64,000 bases of DNA, taken from contig NC_011670.1 in assembly GCF_000150955.2 (NCBI RefSeq), positions 463,817 to 527,816 on the forward strand, in the 5' to 3' direction. Shown piece after piece: positions 1-10,172 of this stretch. Origin of the DNA: Phaeodactylum tricornutum CCAP 1055/1. Taxonomy: Eukaryota; Bacillariophyta; Bacillariophyceae; Surirellales; Neidiaceae. Each line of letters begins with the position of its first letter. Position 1 is the stretch's first letter. A program made the position numbers and the translations under genes. Below the pieces are notes generated by a model, which was not told where the DNA came from, did no database searches, and was given only the letters and a program-made list of their open reading frames with translations.

Positions 1-14
1 TAACCGTATCCCAG

Positions 15-285
15 TCAAACGATGAGCAACAAGTCAAACCTCGACAAGGCCGAGCGTCAAAATGGGTCGAAAGCTTCAGCCACAACGATACAAGCTTTCC
101 ATATGCGCAGTGAAGCGGAAGTCGGTTTGGAGCAGCCTGCTATGCGGTACGTTGAAATTCCACTGTCTCTGTCGTCGTCTTCTCTTTCGTTTTTGCAAAT
201 TGAAACCACGACAAGCAGCTGAAGTGATCGAAATTATCCCATGGTGAAGCTCGTTCACGTGGTTCGACATCACAGATTGCTATAG
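15..285 (+). CDS. Possible 3'-terminal exons of a gene entering from the left
   Basis: The window opens with what looks like the end of an intron: a TAAC branch-like sequence and a CCCAG acceptor ending at base 14. An open stretch follows to base 146, where a CG|GTACGT donor appears. One acceptor ending at base 224 restores frame and leads to a stop at 283-285. The peptide is short, rich in Ser, Ala and charged residues, and resembles no family I recognise. It could equally be a short first exon starting at the ATG at base 22, or chance. There is not enough sequence to decide. Confidence 0.22.
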
Positions 286-533
286 CTGATGATGCCGGTT
301 TGAATGATCCTCGATGTTCCAGGTCAGGGAACTGGTACTCGTCTCGTGACGTCTTTCTATGCAAAATTTCTATTGTATTCCTCTTTGCTTAAGTGGTTTT
401 CTGACCTTTCTTCTCTTTACTATATATAAATTGCTTCCTTGCTGTTCCAATGTCTTTTTGTATGACCATTTAACTGTTCATTCGAATTCCCGTTTTGGAT
501 ATTTCCGCCCTCTCGTAACTTTTTTCTTTTGCG
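286..533. other. Intergenic and promoter region
   Basis: T-rich stretch with a TATATATAA run near 420-428, about 105 bases before the next gene's proposed start. No convincing coding sequence. It probably holds the promoter and leader of the gene starting at 534. Confidence 0.4.
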
Positions 534-1767
534 ATGTCGTTCCACGACCCTCACTGTTAATTTTGGAAACAGTGCGGTAGCGCTTTTGGGCGGTCCTACG
601 CTGACGGTGCCGGGGCCGTTTCTAGGTGTTTCAAAGCCTAATGCGACGGGACTGCTACGTCCTCCCATTGGGCGGACCGCCGACCCCGCCACAGGCCGGG
701 CTTCTTTCGAAGTGAAGCAAGAATGGAGCGGTTTGACGGCTTCTTCAGCTTGGGACGTGAAAGGCGAAGTCCTTGATATGTTGCCAGAGGATTTTCCACT
801 GGAAAGGACCCACCGTTACATATCTGGTGTTCAGGCATCCGTTGTTGCAGCTCGGATCTCTGAGTCTCTCCGCTCTCACTCCATCGAAGCTGAATTTGAT
901 TGCCAAAAGGCAAAGGCGAAGTGCAAGACTCAAGATTATGTCAGTTTCCGAATTCGACTATATGCCGGCGGCGAAAACGCCGACCCAGTTATTGTGGAAG
1001 TTCAAAGGAGGTGTGGCCCTGTCTCTAGTTTTATGGTGAGTTGTAGAGCCATTCTGGATGCAGCGGAAGGAAAAGTAGGCCATCATGCTTCTACTCCAAA
1101 TAAAAAAATTCCCGCGGTGGCCAAATCAGTGCGTCAGATGAAATGTCTTCAGTCTGTTCTTGCTAAGCAGGAAGTGTTGGTGGACGACTGCATCGCCGAT
1201 TTGGGGAGGATCGCGTCTTTGCTGAAATCGGATCGATTTGACCAGAACGTTCTTGCTATGGAAAATTTATGCTGTTTGACTGATCCAATCAGGAGCTCTG
1301 GTGCTGCTGCTCTACGAGTCTCAAAATGCGTGATTTTAGGAGACGAACAGAGTGAAATTAGAGAGGAAGTGCGCGCCTTGACGGAGCGCGATGTGTTTGA
1401 TCGTGATGAAGTTTCTCGACACCATTCCCATCAGTTGAGGCAATTGGCTCATGTCACGTTTGCAAACACTTTGTCTATGTGTTCAAAAAGTGGTCATCTT
1501 GCGACGGCAATCAAGGATCAAAAATGGTTTCATGAGTTTCTTATTCCCACTCTGTTGGATGAGTTAAAACTTGCTAAAGTTTCACCTTGTTCAGCGAGCG
1601 CCGCCAGCAGATCGCTGTTCAGTGTAATGACTTCGTCCGAAAGTGCTCTTCGACAGATTTTGGAACAAGACGTTATGGAAACTTTAAAGATGGCCAATGA
1701 ATTCGGGCGTGCACGCCATGCATTGTTGTTCAATGAAACAGCTCGTCTTCTTAAGCTCTGTCAATAG
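534..1767 (+). CDS. Conserved-looking protein of unknown function, about 387 residues
   Basis: A long open frame runs to the stop at 1765-1767 but has no in-frame ATG near its beginning. A better model starts at the ATG at 534, with exon 1 at 534-555, a 70-base GT-AG intron at 556-625 (GCTGAC branch-like sequence, then CCGTTTCTAG), and exon 2 at 626-1767. The frame is kept and the total length is divisible by three. The product is soluble with no signal peptide. Its central part (roughly residues 65-150) has alternating beta-like strands and the segment YVSFRIRLYAGGENADPVIV. The C-terminal half is helical. I do not recognise a family and assign no function. It is convergent with the FAM151-like gene. 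Confidence 0.65.
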
Positions 1768-1956
1768 TCCGAAGTCTACGGCGAACGTAGGACTGTCTTT
1801 ATATCTTCTTTGTCGGTGCGGCAAACGTAGAAGTGTTTTTCATCTTTGTCGATTCTTTGTTTGCCCTTCAAGATGCGCTCTGTTAATTTCATCCAGCGCT
1901 CTTTTTTGGGAAACATGCCTTTTCGATGGTCGATTGTACTCATGTCCTACTGCAAG

Positions 1957-2845
1957 TCATGCATTTTCCAGTACAGCACAGTCGAATCCGACACGAGAAA
2001 TGGTTTCCGTTGATTGAAAATGGGACTTAATCAATGCTATAGATTCGGGCGGAATGGGCGGCTCACCCGTTCCAGTCCATACCAGTATTTGTGCTTCGGG
2101 AAATTCGGCCAAGAATTCATCAAAAGGCGTACAATCCAGAGCGAGTAACCTGGCATTCAGGGCCAAGACAAGGCCTGTGCGCAATAGCAAAGTTGAAAAG
2201 AACGTGAGCTGTGACAGGTCTCGCTGACTTGGAAAGCAAATATCACTAACCAAGTTGAGGAAGGGTGGAGCTCAGCGATCGAGTTAACGTTGCCAGTGCA
2301 TCGCTATCAATAGTGCTGTACGGCTCGAGAATTCTGTAGTCGACTTTAAAACCAAATGAAAAAGCCATAGGGTTCGTCAAACTACATACTTCTTGTGCGC
2401 AGAGCTCCAGAAAAGACTTTGCGTGTAGATGCGCATTCTTGCCCCGGAAACCGGGACCAGGGAAAATATCCGCATTTAAAAATATGGTTGTCGCTGAGGT
2501 TCGGAAAGCGCGGCTTGTTCTTTGTGAAAGATGGTCTCGAAGAGACGCTAGTGTTGGCCGTACAGAATCCAAGTCCTTGAAATCGAGTTTGACGTGGCGA
2601 AGCGGAGAGCCGTGCTGCTTGCACAAAACGCGATCCCAGAAGACAGCTACAGAAAGGTCACTCTCCTTTTGGGGAGGATGGCAAGCCATTGCTTGGTAAG
2701 GACGAGATTCCTGTGGTTGGGTTGTGTCATAGCCCATAAGGATGTCGATTTCAATGGCTGTAATATCTGGATGTGACAACGCCGTCTCCAAGCGATCCCT
2801 CGATACAGTACCATGCGACCAGGTTTGTTCCGGTGAAGGAAGCAT
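1957..2845 (-). CDS. FAM151/menorin-like (DUF2181) protein, about 275 residues
   Basis: The N-terminal part shows the family layout: WSHGTV near the start, then AIEIDIL, MACHPP, VKLDFKD and LNADIFPGPGF. The C-terminal part ends in a LVWTGTGE-type segment. Two frames must be joined. The best fit is exon 1 at 2845-2289, a 61-base intron at 2288-2228, and exon 2 at 2227-1957, which keeps phase. The donor (GTTAAC) is weak, so the exact junction is uncertain. FAM151 proteins belong to the PLC-like phosphodiesterase fold group. They are known from animals, where menorin acts in dendrite patterning and FAM151B in photoreceptors, but no enzyme activity is established. No signal peptide is visible. 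Confidence 0.72.
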
Positions 2846-3603
2846 ATTAGTTAACCTTTCCGTGGGCGATGGCCTTCCTTCCCCTCTGTCGAACTGTCCT
2901 TTATGGCTCTTGCAAGCGTCTTGAACAATGTTTTAGGGGTTCATTGTCAAAGTGCCATAGTAGTACATCGCAATGCAACTCGTCGAAGGGAATGCAATTT
3001 TGGTGTTCGTGCAATTCATTCATTTGGCTCCCGAAGGATGGGCGTCCGTATACCAATACGAAGTTCCGTGTTCCGCAAAGTCAGGATTTGCAGTGAGTCA
3101 CTAGTATTGACTCACTGTTCCAAGGCAAAAATTGTCAAGAAATTGTCTGTTGACAGTGAAACATGACTGACTCATTGCGCCCGTACGTCAGTGCGATCGA
3201 CCAACATATATGTAATGTAACTCGGCAGCGAAGCCAACGACAATCGAGACACAGGCGGCTGCAGGTATGGCACGTTCCGAGATTGCACAGAACAAATAAG
3301 ATTGGGATACGCAAAATCCACAGTAAATGGACATCTTCCAATGAAGGTTGACACTTGCTGCAAGCATCTGTACTAACCCACGAGACTGCGCAAAGATATA
3401 CAGTTTTAGACGTCTATTGGTTAATAGTAATTTTGGTTGGTTGGCCGATCCTAGCGTGGAAAATTTCGGATGTTTGTCCAACAAAGAGGCGAACGCTGCA
3501 AGGTTGAGGATACATGGAAATGTCAAGGTACCTGTCTCCGACGAGCGTCGTAGGAATGCGTGAATATTTTGAAGATCGCCAGGTACACATGGCACGGTGC
3601 GTT
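2846..3603. other. Intergenic region, 758 bases
   Basis: Lies between the start of the FAM151-like gene and the stop of the Alba-domain gene, both on the minus strand. It should contain the FAM151-like promoter and the Alba gene's 3' end. It holds one exact TGACAGTGA motif at 3151-3159, followed by TGACTGACTCA at 3164-3174. A minus-strand open frame (3188-3607) fills part of it, but I do not trust it as a gene. Confidence 0.5.
3151..3159 (+). promoter_or_regulatory. TGACAGTGA motif
   Basis: Exact copy, 306 bases upstream of the FAM151-like start (gene on minus strand). Confidence 0.45.
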
Positions 3604-4545
3604 TCATCGCTGCTTCTGTTGTTGGTGAGAAGAGGAAAATCCAGATTCTCTCGAATCCGTAGGAATTGGAGAATCTCTCTGGTCGTCGTCTCCATCGTCA
3701 CCAGCAATTATTGCTTGGAGCGGATTCTCCTCCAGCCATTGCTTGTACCTTTCTGTTCGTTTCACAGTTATGACAATTCGTGCTCTCCGAAGCTCCCGAC
3801 CTCCGGGTGTGTTTCTCCCTCGAGTTGTTGCTGACTGTGAGTCTTCCGTGGAAACTGGATGCGTTATAGGTGGTGACTGCGCTGTATGTCTTGACGATGC
3901 TACGTTAGGATTAGAAGGTGATAGGGGTGACAATGAAGCCTCGCCGGGGGGCGAGTTTGGTTGCAGCTGTGGCGATGGTACTGTTTTCCTCCTCGGTTCC
4001 ACTGCTACGTAAGACGTTTGTACTCTGGGTAAAATCAAGAAAATGTGAGATGACAGACGCACAAAGACAGAATCTAAAAATTGCATCGTACGGATGCAGT
4101 AAAAAGCAGCAGTATGTTTTTCTCACCTGACGATCGCGGCAAGTTTCGACCGTTCCAAAAGATGTGCCGCGTCAACTGCTGTCACAATAGCTCCTTCCAA
4201 CGCTGACAGATCGCACATCTCGTCAGTGACGAGAAACTTTCGGGCGAGATTGAAAAAGGCTGCGGGGCCCTTGGAAGCACTGACTGCGATAACTTGGAGC
4301 GGACGATTTGGGCGGTCCTCTGGAGTGGATGGTGTGGTACTGTCCGACGGCTGGTCACGTTTGACAGGATGTGGTTTTAGAAATACTTCATCTTTCAGCT
4401 TCGAAGGAGTGGTGACGGGATCCGACGAGACTGATTGGGAGCTTGTTTTTTCAGGTTTAATAGCAACCAAGGTTTCGGAGGGATTTTGGCTTTTTGATGA
4501 GGCCGCTTTTTGACTGGAAGACCTTTCGCCTTGTTCTGTGGACAT
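3604..4545 (-). CDS. Alba-domain nucleic-acid-binding protein, about 279 residues
   Basis: Two exons, 4545-4127 and 4024-3604, are joined across a clean 102-base GT-AG intron (AG|GTGAG donor, TTTTACCCAG acceptor). The Alba fold spans the junction, at about residues 80-185: PLQVIAVSASKGPAAFFNLA, then LSALEGAIVTAVDAAHLLER, IVRVQTSYVAVEP, and the final strand ARIVITVKR. The segment before the fold and the loop inserted before its last strand are long, Ser/Pro/Thr-rich and probably disordered. The tail has a GDDGDDD acidic run and ends in QQQKQR. Eukaryotic Alba proteins bind RNA or DNA (RNase P/MRP subunits Pop6 and Pop7/Rpp20, and translational regulators). Which of these applies here cannot be told from the sequence. 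Confidence 0.75.
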
Positions 4546-5300
4546 TGGATCTCTTTTACCAGTTCCGATACCCCTCTGTACGTCTATTTATCGAGGTTTG
4601 CCAGCTTTTAATCACTCTTCGATGTCAACAATGTCCAAGAATCAATCCGGCTGGATTTCTACACATGCTTTTGCAAAATGAGTTTTCGATCAATTCGGCT
4701 CGGGCCGCAGGCAACTTTTAGCATAAATAATCCACAAATGAAGCACCGATGTCTCTCAATGAAAGTTTATTTGAATGCTAAATAGAAAGCCCACCACCGG
4801 CTCTTTCTCATCTATTGAATCAAAGTCGCAATGCGGGGCTTTCAGGAATCAATGCAGATTTTCCTTCAAGGTCTCATGTTGTTGACGTAAACCACGGCAA
4901 AAAGATCGCGGCAAGATCGGAACTGCAACCAACCGCGAAGTGTCTTTCGAGAGAACCCGGAGGTCAAGTTTTGTTCTGGCTGTTCTAATTGGAAGCCACG
5001 TTTACATCAATGAAAAGACGAGTGATCCATCTATCCGATAGGCAATTTACAGTTAAAACTGACAAATTTCTAATTTACTGTGACATTATGCTTACCCTTA
5101 GGACAATGAGTCGGATATTATTTTTCATAGAAAATGGAAAGCCTTCATCAGGAGCATTCACGTCTATTTGGAATAATATTGCACTCTTGTGGAAGCATAT
5201 TTTGGTTCGTGACAGTCGGGAAATGATTTTCGCACGGCCTTTGGGTCCAATTCGCGATTGGGCCATGATAACGTAGAATTGGCTAAGGATGTCCAATTAG
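4546..5300. other. Divergent intergenic region, 755 bases
   Basis: Separates the Alba-domain gene (minus) from the kinase gene (plus), so both promoters should lie here. It is moderately AT-rich. The open frames in it are short and look random in composition. No RNA gene or repeat was recognised. Confidence 0.5.
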
Positions 5301-6828
5301 ATGACCTCGGACAAACTTGGACCCTCGCGTCGAAACGCCAACCACAAAATTCGCTGTGTTGAGAAAGTTAAACGGAACTGGAAAGACAGACCCACCTAAT
5401 CTCTAATGTAAGGCATCTGCTGCCCTTATCCATATCGACTGTGACTTCCCTCAGCCAGAAGACGTGTCGCCTGATTATATCGAGGCTCAGCATCTGGAAC
5501 GTTTGCATTCAGCTGCTAGACTCTCTATTCGCTACCGAAGAAAAAGGACGGGGGGCAGCAGCTTCTCAGGTACTTCATTGGGTTTCCGAATGGACAGTCT
5601 GGCTGACCTGAGCTTCTTAGAGAATGCTTCAGCTTCCTACACTGACTTAGAGCTGAGCGGGGAGGCTGCATCCCCTATCGATTTTGATCGATCCCCTCGA
5701 GGGCGAGCCATGCGGGTGGATGCAGCAGTGTATAATCCTGTATCACAAGAGGCGCGTGAGGTGTCCAATATCATATATGAATTACACCCGGACGGTCGGC
5801 CCCCGGACAGAGCATATTGGGTAGGTCGCAAACTGAAAAAGTGCATTTTTGGGGTGGTGAAGGAATGCACAATATTACGTTTCCGTAACGACGCGAAATG
5901 CCCTTGGGAAGTAACGGAAGGAAAGGCGGCCGCAAAAATCATGTCGTGGCAGAAAATTCGAGAGCTTCGTCATATTGAAGATCCGTTGAAAGAAGTTGAC
6001 GCCATGCAACATATAAGTAGGCAGGGTGTCCACGACAATGTTATGGGAGTATATGACGTTTTGCAAGATGAGGAATATTTGTTAATGTTCATGCCCTACT
6101 GTTCCTCGGGCGATCTTTTTTCTTTTGTACAACAAGCTGGAAGGTTTCCGGAACCAATGGCACGATACTGGTTTAAGCAAATTTTAGAGGTGAGTATTCT
6201 TGAGTAATTGGGGTATGCCATATGTGACGATTGGGCTCTGATCAATTGTATACAAATCTTTTGGGTTAAGGGTGTCTCACATTTGCAGAGGATGGGCGTT
6301 TGCCATCGGGATTTGTCGCTAGAAAACATTTTGGTCGACAAGTATCGAACATCCATCATCATCGATCTGGGAATGTGTTTACGGGTTCCATACGACGGTG
6401 GTAATCACGTTACCGATGTTTCGTCTGGTACAATCCGGCGTCTGATTAAACCGCTTGTCCCCTGCGGTAAACCAAACTACATTTCTCCGGAGGTCTTGAA
6501 ATCGCATGAGGCGTTCGATGGATTTGCTGTTGATTTGTGGGCGTCGGCTGTGATTTTGTTCATTATGGTTGTCGGTTTGCCGCCCTGGGAATATGCCAAC
6601 AACGATGATCCAAGATACCGGATGGTCATTGGAGGCGGTCTGGAACGTATGCTACGAAGTTGGGACCGAGAAATTAGCCCTCTGGTCGCAGATCTATTGC
6701 AAAAAATGCTGAGAGAAGATCCTAGACACAGATTGTCTCTGATGGAAATCAAGGACCATCCTTGGATTACAGTGGATGAATCTGTTGATGGGATGCCATA
6801 CGCACCTGAAGAGGAATGGAGAAGGTAA
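5301..6828 (+). CDS. Divergent Ser/Thr protein kinase, about 452 residues
   Basis: Three exons are proposed: 5301-5366, 5455-6189 and 6271-6828. Intron 2 (6190-6270) is certain, because it joins WFKQILE to GVSHLQRMGVCHRDL exactly inside the kinase fold. Intron 1 (5367-5454, acceptor TTCCCTCAG) is inferred because the long frame has no ATG near its start. It yields an N-terminus beginning MTSDKLGPSRRNANHK. Visible kinase motifs are the ATP-site lysine in GKAAAKIM, the catalytic loop HRDLSLEN, DLG in place of DFG, and SPE in place of APE. The N-terminal 120 residues are Ser-rich and unlike known families. The key catalytic residues (K, HRD, N, the D of DLG) are present, so it is probably active. 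It is convergent with Mog1. Confidence 0.82.
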
Positions 6829-6931
6829 ATGATTCACTCATCAAACGAATAGCTTGCAATAGCGGGAAGGGAGTAATGTTATTAGATCACGAAAATTAGT
6901 GCCTCGGTGAAGCACGCACCTCACTACAAGC

Positions 6932-7507
6932 CTATCCAAACAAGCTCCAGTCTCGAATCTGCAAACTCGAAATGATCTCGGGAAAGATCGCGCTGGATTG
7001 AGACAAGTCGGCTTCGTTGGGATTTGGAGAAATTGGCTCAGAGAGCGTCACCAATATATCCGAGCCAACCGATGGAAGACGTATCGCGCCGACGTCAATA
7101 CGAATACACCTAATTTCTTGTTCCCGACTATCGCCTCTCGGGTCATGGTCTCTCCCTAAGGCTACCTTTTGATATCCCATTCCAAAACATATTCTTGCAG
7201 TATCCGGTAAATTCGCAAGCTGGAATGGTTGCCTTTGCGGCTGAAAGTGGGTATTTTCTGGACTAGAACCGTTCGCTTCCGCCAAATCACGAAAAAAATG
7301 CCCTGGCGCCTGATCATCTGCAATGTGGCTTTGGTATTCAAGAATTTCAACGACTAGCATGCACCCATCGTTGACATCGTGCCAACATTCTTGATGATCC
7401 GGAACTTGACGAACCTCGGAGACATCCAACCAAGAACTGGGGAACCGGCATGCAATAGCTCCTCCAAAGAGAGAGCGTTCTACGAAGGGCGCTGTTTTAT
7501 CAGTCAT
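6932..7507 (-). CDS. MOG1: Ran guanine-nucleotide release factor Mog1
   Basis: Single exon, 191 residues, the usual length for the family. The diagnostic Mog1 core is at the N-terminus: SLFGGAIACRFPSSWLDVSE followed by RQVPDHQECW, then VVEILEYQ. Mog1 binds the small GTPase Ran, helps release its nucleotide and supports nuclear import. It acts in the nucleus and cytosol. The start at 7507 is the only sensible ATG and sits just before the conserved core. It is divergent from the PPR-TrmB gene across about 310 bases. Confidence 0.88.
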   Translation of the reverse strand: MTDKTAPFVERSLFGGAIACRFPSSWLDVSEVRQVPDHQECWHDVNDGCMLVVEILEYQSHIADDQAPGHFFRDLAEANGSSPENTHFQPQRQPFQLANLPDTARICFGMGYQKVALGRDHDPRGDSREQEIRCIRIDVGAIRLPSVGSDILVTLSEPISPNPNEADLSQSSAIFPEIISSLQIRDWSLFG

Positions 7508-7820
7508 GATTTGTCATGCCGTGATCCAAAAAGGGGAAACGATACTGTGGGGAAGCCAGCTGTAAAACAAGACCCGATCTGACATCCGTTTACGTTAGCC
7601 TACGCAACGCAGTCAATTGTTGTTTTCAGTTTATTCATTTTTCAGATTAAGTTGTGTAAGCAATTTGGACAGTCCTAGGATAGATAAATATGTAGTATCT
7701 GTCTGGTTGTCATCCGGATTCAGTTGTCATCCAAGCAAACGAAGCGAAAAGCATTTCAAGAAGACAAGAATTCTCTCATGCCATATTTTGTATATCTACC
7801 TTCGCCAATCTGGCGACAGC
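7508..7820. other. Divergent intergenic region, about 310 bases
   Basis: Shared upstream region of Mog1 (minus) and the PPR-TrmB gene (plus). An open frame continues upstream of the chosen PPR-TrmB start, but it contains no ATG, is Cys/Ser/hydrophobic-rich and looks like leader sequence. No other feature was recognised. Confidence 0.5.
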
Positions 7821-10064
7821 ATGGTCTTCGCCAAGCTCTTCGAAGATACCCAGAAGAGGAATAGGGATGAAGCTAAGGTGTCGACGGCTTCGTCGAATAC
7901 CGAAGCTGCTTCGCCTCCCAAGTCGCATTCCGAAACCGTCACCAGAAACAGGAAATCTGACACGCCTCCTTTGAAAGGAAAGGCTCGATCTACCGACCAC
8001 AATAAGTCTAGTTCTTTGTCGTACAAACGTCACCGTGGTGTCAATCCGGTGGAACGCCAGAATGGTTCGAGAAGGAAAGTAGTATCGCAAGAAGCGCTCT
8101 CACTTTCAAGGCAACTACAGGAACTCTCTCGGCAAAAGCGCCTCGACCAAGCCCTCAAGGTCTATTGGAGTAGTCAGAACGACAAAATTAGGGACAGTCA
8201 TCACGCATGTATTGTAGTGGACTGCTGCTCGCGATGCGGAATGGTTGAGAAGGCCGAGAAAATAGTCGCGGACCTGCGCCGAAAAGGTTCAATCGTAAAC
8301 GTGGAAACCGAAACAGCCCTTTTGAAAGGGTACGCGCATAGCGGAATGCTCCATGCAGCGATGGACATGTTTCGACAGATGTGTCAGTCCAAGTTTAATA
8401 GACCCAACGTGCGTACATTGAACACACTATTAAGAGGATGCATGTGGACTGCTTCGACGAAACGCGACGGTCATGTTGCTGGTGGTGTGATATCAAGTGA
8501 AGAGGCCTGGCAGCTCTATACGTCTACATCGGGCGTCGATACTCTCGATTCATCTTCCTATGAATACTCTATTACACTTTTGACCCAAGCGCTAAGGATA
8601 AAACAAGCGACACGCCGTATTGAAGACTTCCGAGCTAAGTATGGTATCAACCTAAAAGGGAAGGCCAGTTTTAGCGGCGGGGACCAGTCTGGAACAGAAA
8701 CACTTGCGGTTGCCTACCTTGGTTTGGCTCGAGCTTTTGCTTTACGCGGAGATTCACCAAATACGTGGCTAGCCTGCCAGAGAGTTTTGAATGCCGTCAA
8801 ACTCTCGCAGACTTACCTGATGGAACTTGAGCAGGTGGCGTCCATCGAATCCAGTGGCAAAAAGAGACGTCGAATGGAAGCCCAGGGCGGCAAACGTGCT
8901 TGGAAGAAGGGCGGTGACGACAAAAGCGAGGAAAAGGACAATCGTAGGGCATCATCAAATTCCACGTTTCGAACACATCGTCTATCGGAAATTGCAGCAG
9001 AGGCGAAAGCTTTGATTAAAGTTAGAGGGAAGTACAGTGCTGACTTAAAGCCCCAATCAGATTTAGCATCGCGGCTCATGGTATCCTTGTTTTATTTTTC
9101 GGGGGGTGGCACAACCAACATGATAGCGAATAAAGAACTGAAGCAACTTACAGCTTCGAAACGAGAAGATCCCTTTGCCTACATTATTCCAACGTGGACT
9201 AGCTTTGGCTTGTCAGAACTAACAGAGCGGGCAGAATCCATCGTTCATCTCGACGAAAATAGCATTCGAGACGGGATTGGAAGTGTTGATGTCAGGGCAT
9301 TGCGAGACGATGGGACTATTAATTTTGACACTGTCTTTGGCACCACGGCAAAGGGTCGCCCATTGGACATTGAGCTTGGTGCCGGTTTCGGTGACTGGAT
9401 TGCTCGACAAGCGTTCCACAGGCCAAAACGAAACCATATTGCCGTTGAACTCCGTGCCGATCGTGTACATCAGATCTTTGCGAAAGGTACGTTGCAAGCT
9501 ACGCAACCGCTCGATAATCTGTGCGTTGTGGGTGCGGAGAGTGGTGACTTTTTAAAAGATCGGCTTCGTTCCGGATCTCTAGCCACGGTCTTTGTGAATC
9601 ATCCCGAGCCTCCCACACAAACATTTGGCGGAGACCGGAGTGAGCTCGAGGCAATCCAAAAAGGAGGGGGAGAACCCGCTCATATGCTGACTAGCGGAAC
9701 ATTGGAAGCTGCCGCGAACAGTCTCCATTCCGGAGGCCGTCTGGTCATTGTCACGGACAATCGCTGGTACGCTCGTCTTCTGGCCTCGACCTTGCTCAAA
9801 GTGGTGCGACAAAAGCCGGACCTATTCCGACCCCCTAGGCCTAAGGAGTTTCATGCGTCCAATTTGCACCAAATGGAATATTTTGGGGGCAGCACTGGCC
9901 AAGCAGGTGTCCCATTGTACGAAGGACAGCCTAACGAAGGCATTGGTCACGTCAAGTACGATGTCAGCACAGGCGCCAGCTACTTTGATCGGCTCTGGAA
10001 AAGCGGTGCAGGCTTGCATGCGGAACGGCAAACGAGGTTCATCCTCATCATGTACCGATGTTAG
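7821..10064 (+). CDS. PPR-repeat protein fused to a TrmB-type SAM methyltransferase, 747 residues
   Basis: The open frame begins further upstream, but the first ATG is at 7821 (MVFAKLFEDTQKRN). Residues 1-90 are charged and Ser-rich. Residues about 93-265 hold helical PPR-like pairs such as ACIVVDCCSRCGMVEKAEKI and TALLKGYAHSGMLHAAMDMF. A Lys/Arg/Asp-rich linker follows. From about residue 515 there is a TrmB fold: the SAM loop DIELGAGFGDWIARQA, then IAVELRADRVHQI, LCVVGAES, and NHPEPP where TrmB has FPDPW. TrmB enzymes make m7G46 in tRNA, and PPR repeats bind RNA. The fusion therefore suggests a methyltransferase with its own RNA-recognition module. The changed NHPEPP motif leaves substrate and activity open. 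No clear organelle targeting peptide is visible. Confidence 0.8.
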   Translation: MVFAKLFEDTQKRNRDEAKVSTASSNTEAASPPKSHSETVTRNRKSDTPPLKGKARSTDHNKSSSLSYKRHRGVNPVERQNGSRRKVVSQEALSLSRQLQELSRQKRLDQALKVYWSSQNDKIRDSHHACIVVDCCSRCGMVEKAEKIVADLRRKGSIVNVETETALLKGYAHSGMLHAAMDMFRQMCQSKFNRPNVRTLNTLLRGCMWTASTKRDGHVAGGVISSEEAWQLYTSTSGVDTLDSSSYEYSITLLTQALRIKQATRRIEDFRAKYGINLKGKASFSGGDQSGTETLAVAYLGLARAFALRGDSPNTWLACQRVLNAVKLSQTYLMELEQVASIESSGKKRRRMEAQGGKRAWKKGGDDKSEEKDNRRASSNSTFRTHRLSEIAAEAKALIKVRGKYSADLKPQSDLASRLMVSLFYFSGGGTTNMIANKELKQLTASKREDPFAYIIPTWTSFGLSELTERAESIVHLDENSIRDGIGSVDVRALRDDGTINFDTVFGTTAKGRPLDIELGAGFGDWIARQAFHRPKRNHIAVELRADRVHQIFAKGTLQATQPLDNLCVVGAESGDFLKDRLRSGSLATVFVNHPEPPTQTFGGDRSELEAIQKGGGEPAHMLTSGTLEAAANSLHSGGRLVIVTDNRWYARLLASTLLKVVRQKPDLFRPPRPKEFHASNLHQMEYFGGSTGQAGVPLYEGQPNEGIGHVKYDVSTGASYFDRLWKSGAGLHAERQTRFILIMYRC

Positions 10065-10172
10065 AGTCACATTAACTGTAAGCATATGTTGATTCATACT
10101 AGTAGAACGCCTGGCGTGCAAAAAATGTCGAATTAAAGAGAACGTCTGAGGTAGTGATGGCACGAGTGAATT

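Noticed and set aside
3188-3607. 139-codon minus-strand frame overlapping the stop of the Alba-domain gene
   Set aside because: It starts within the Alba stop codon, has no family resemblance and lies where a 3' untranslated region is expected.
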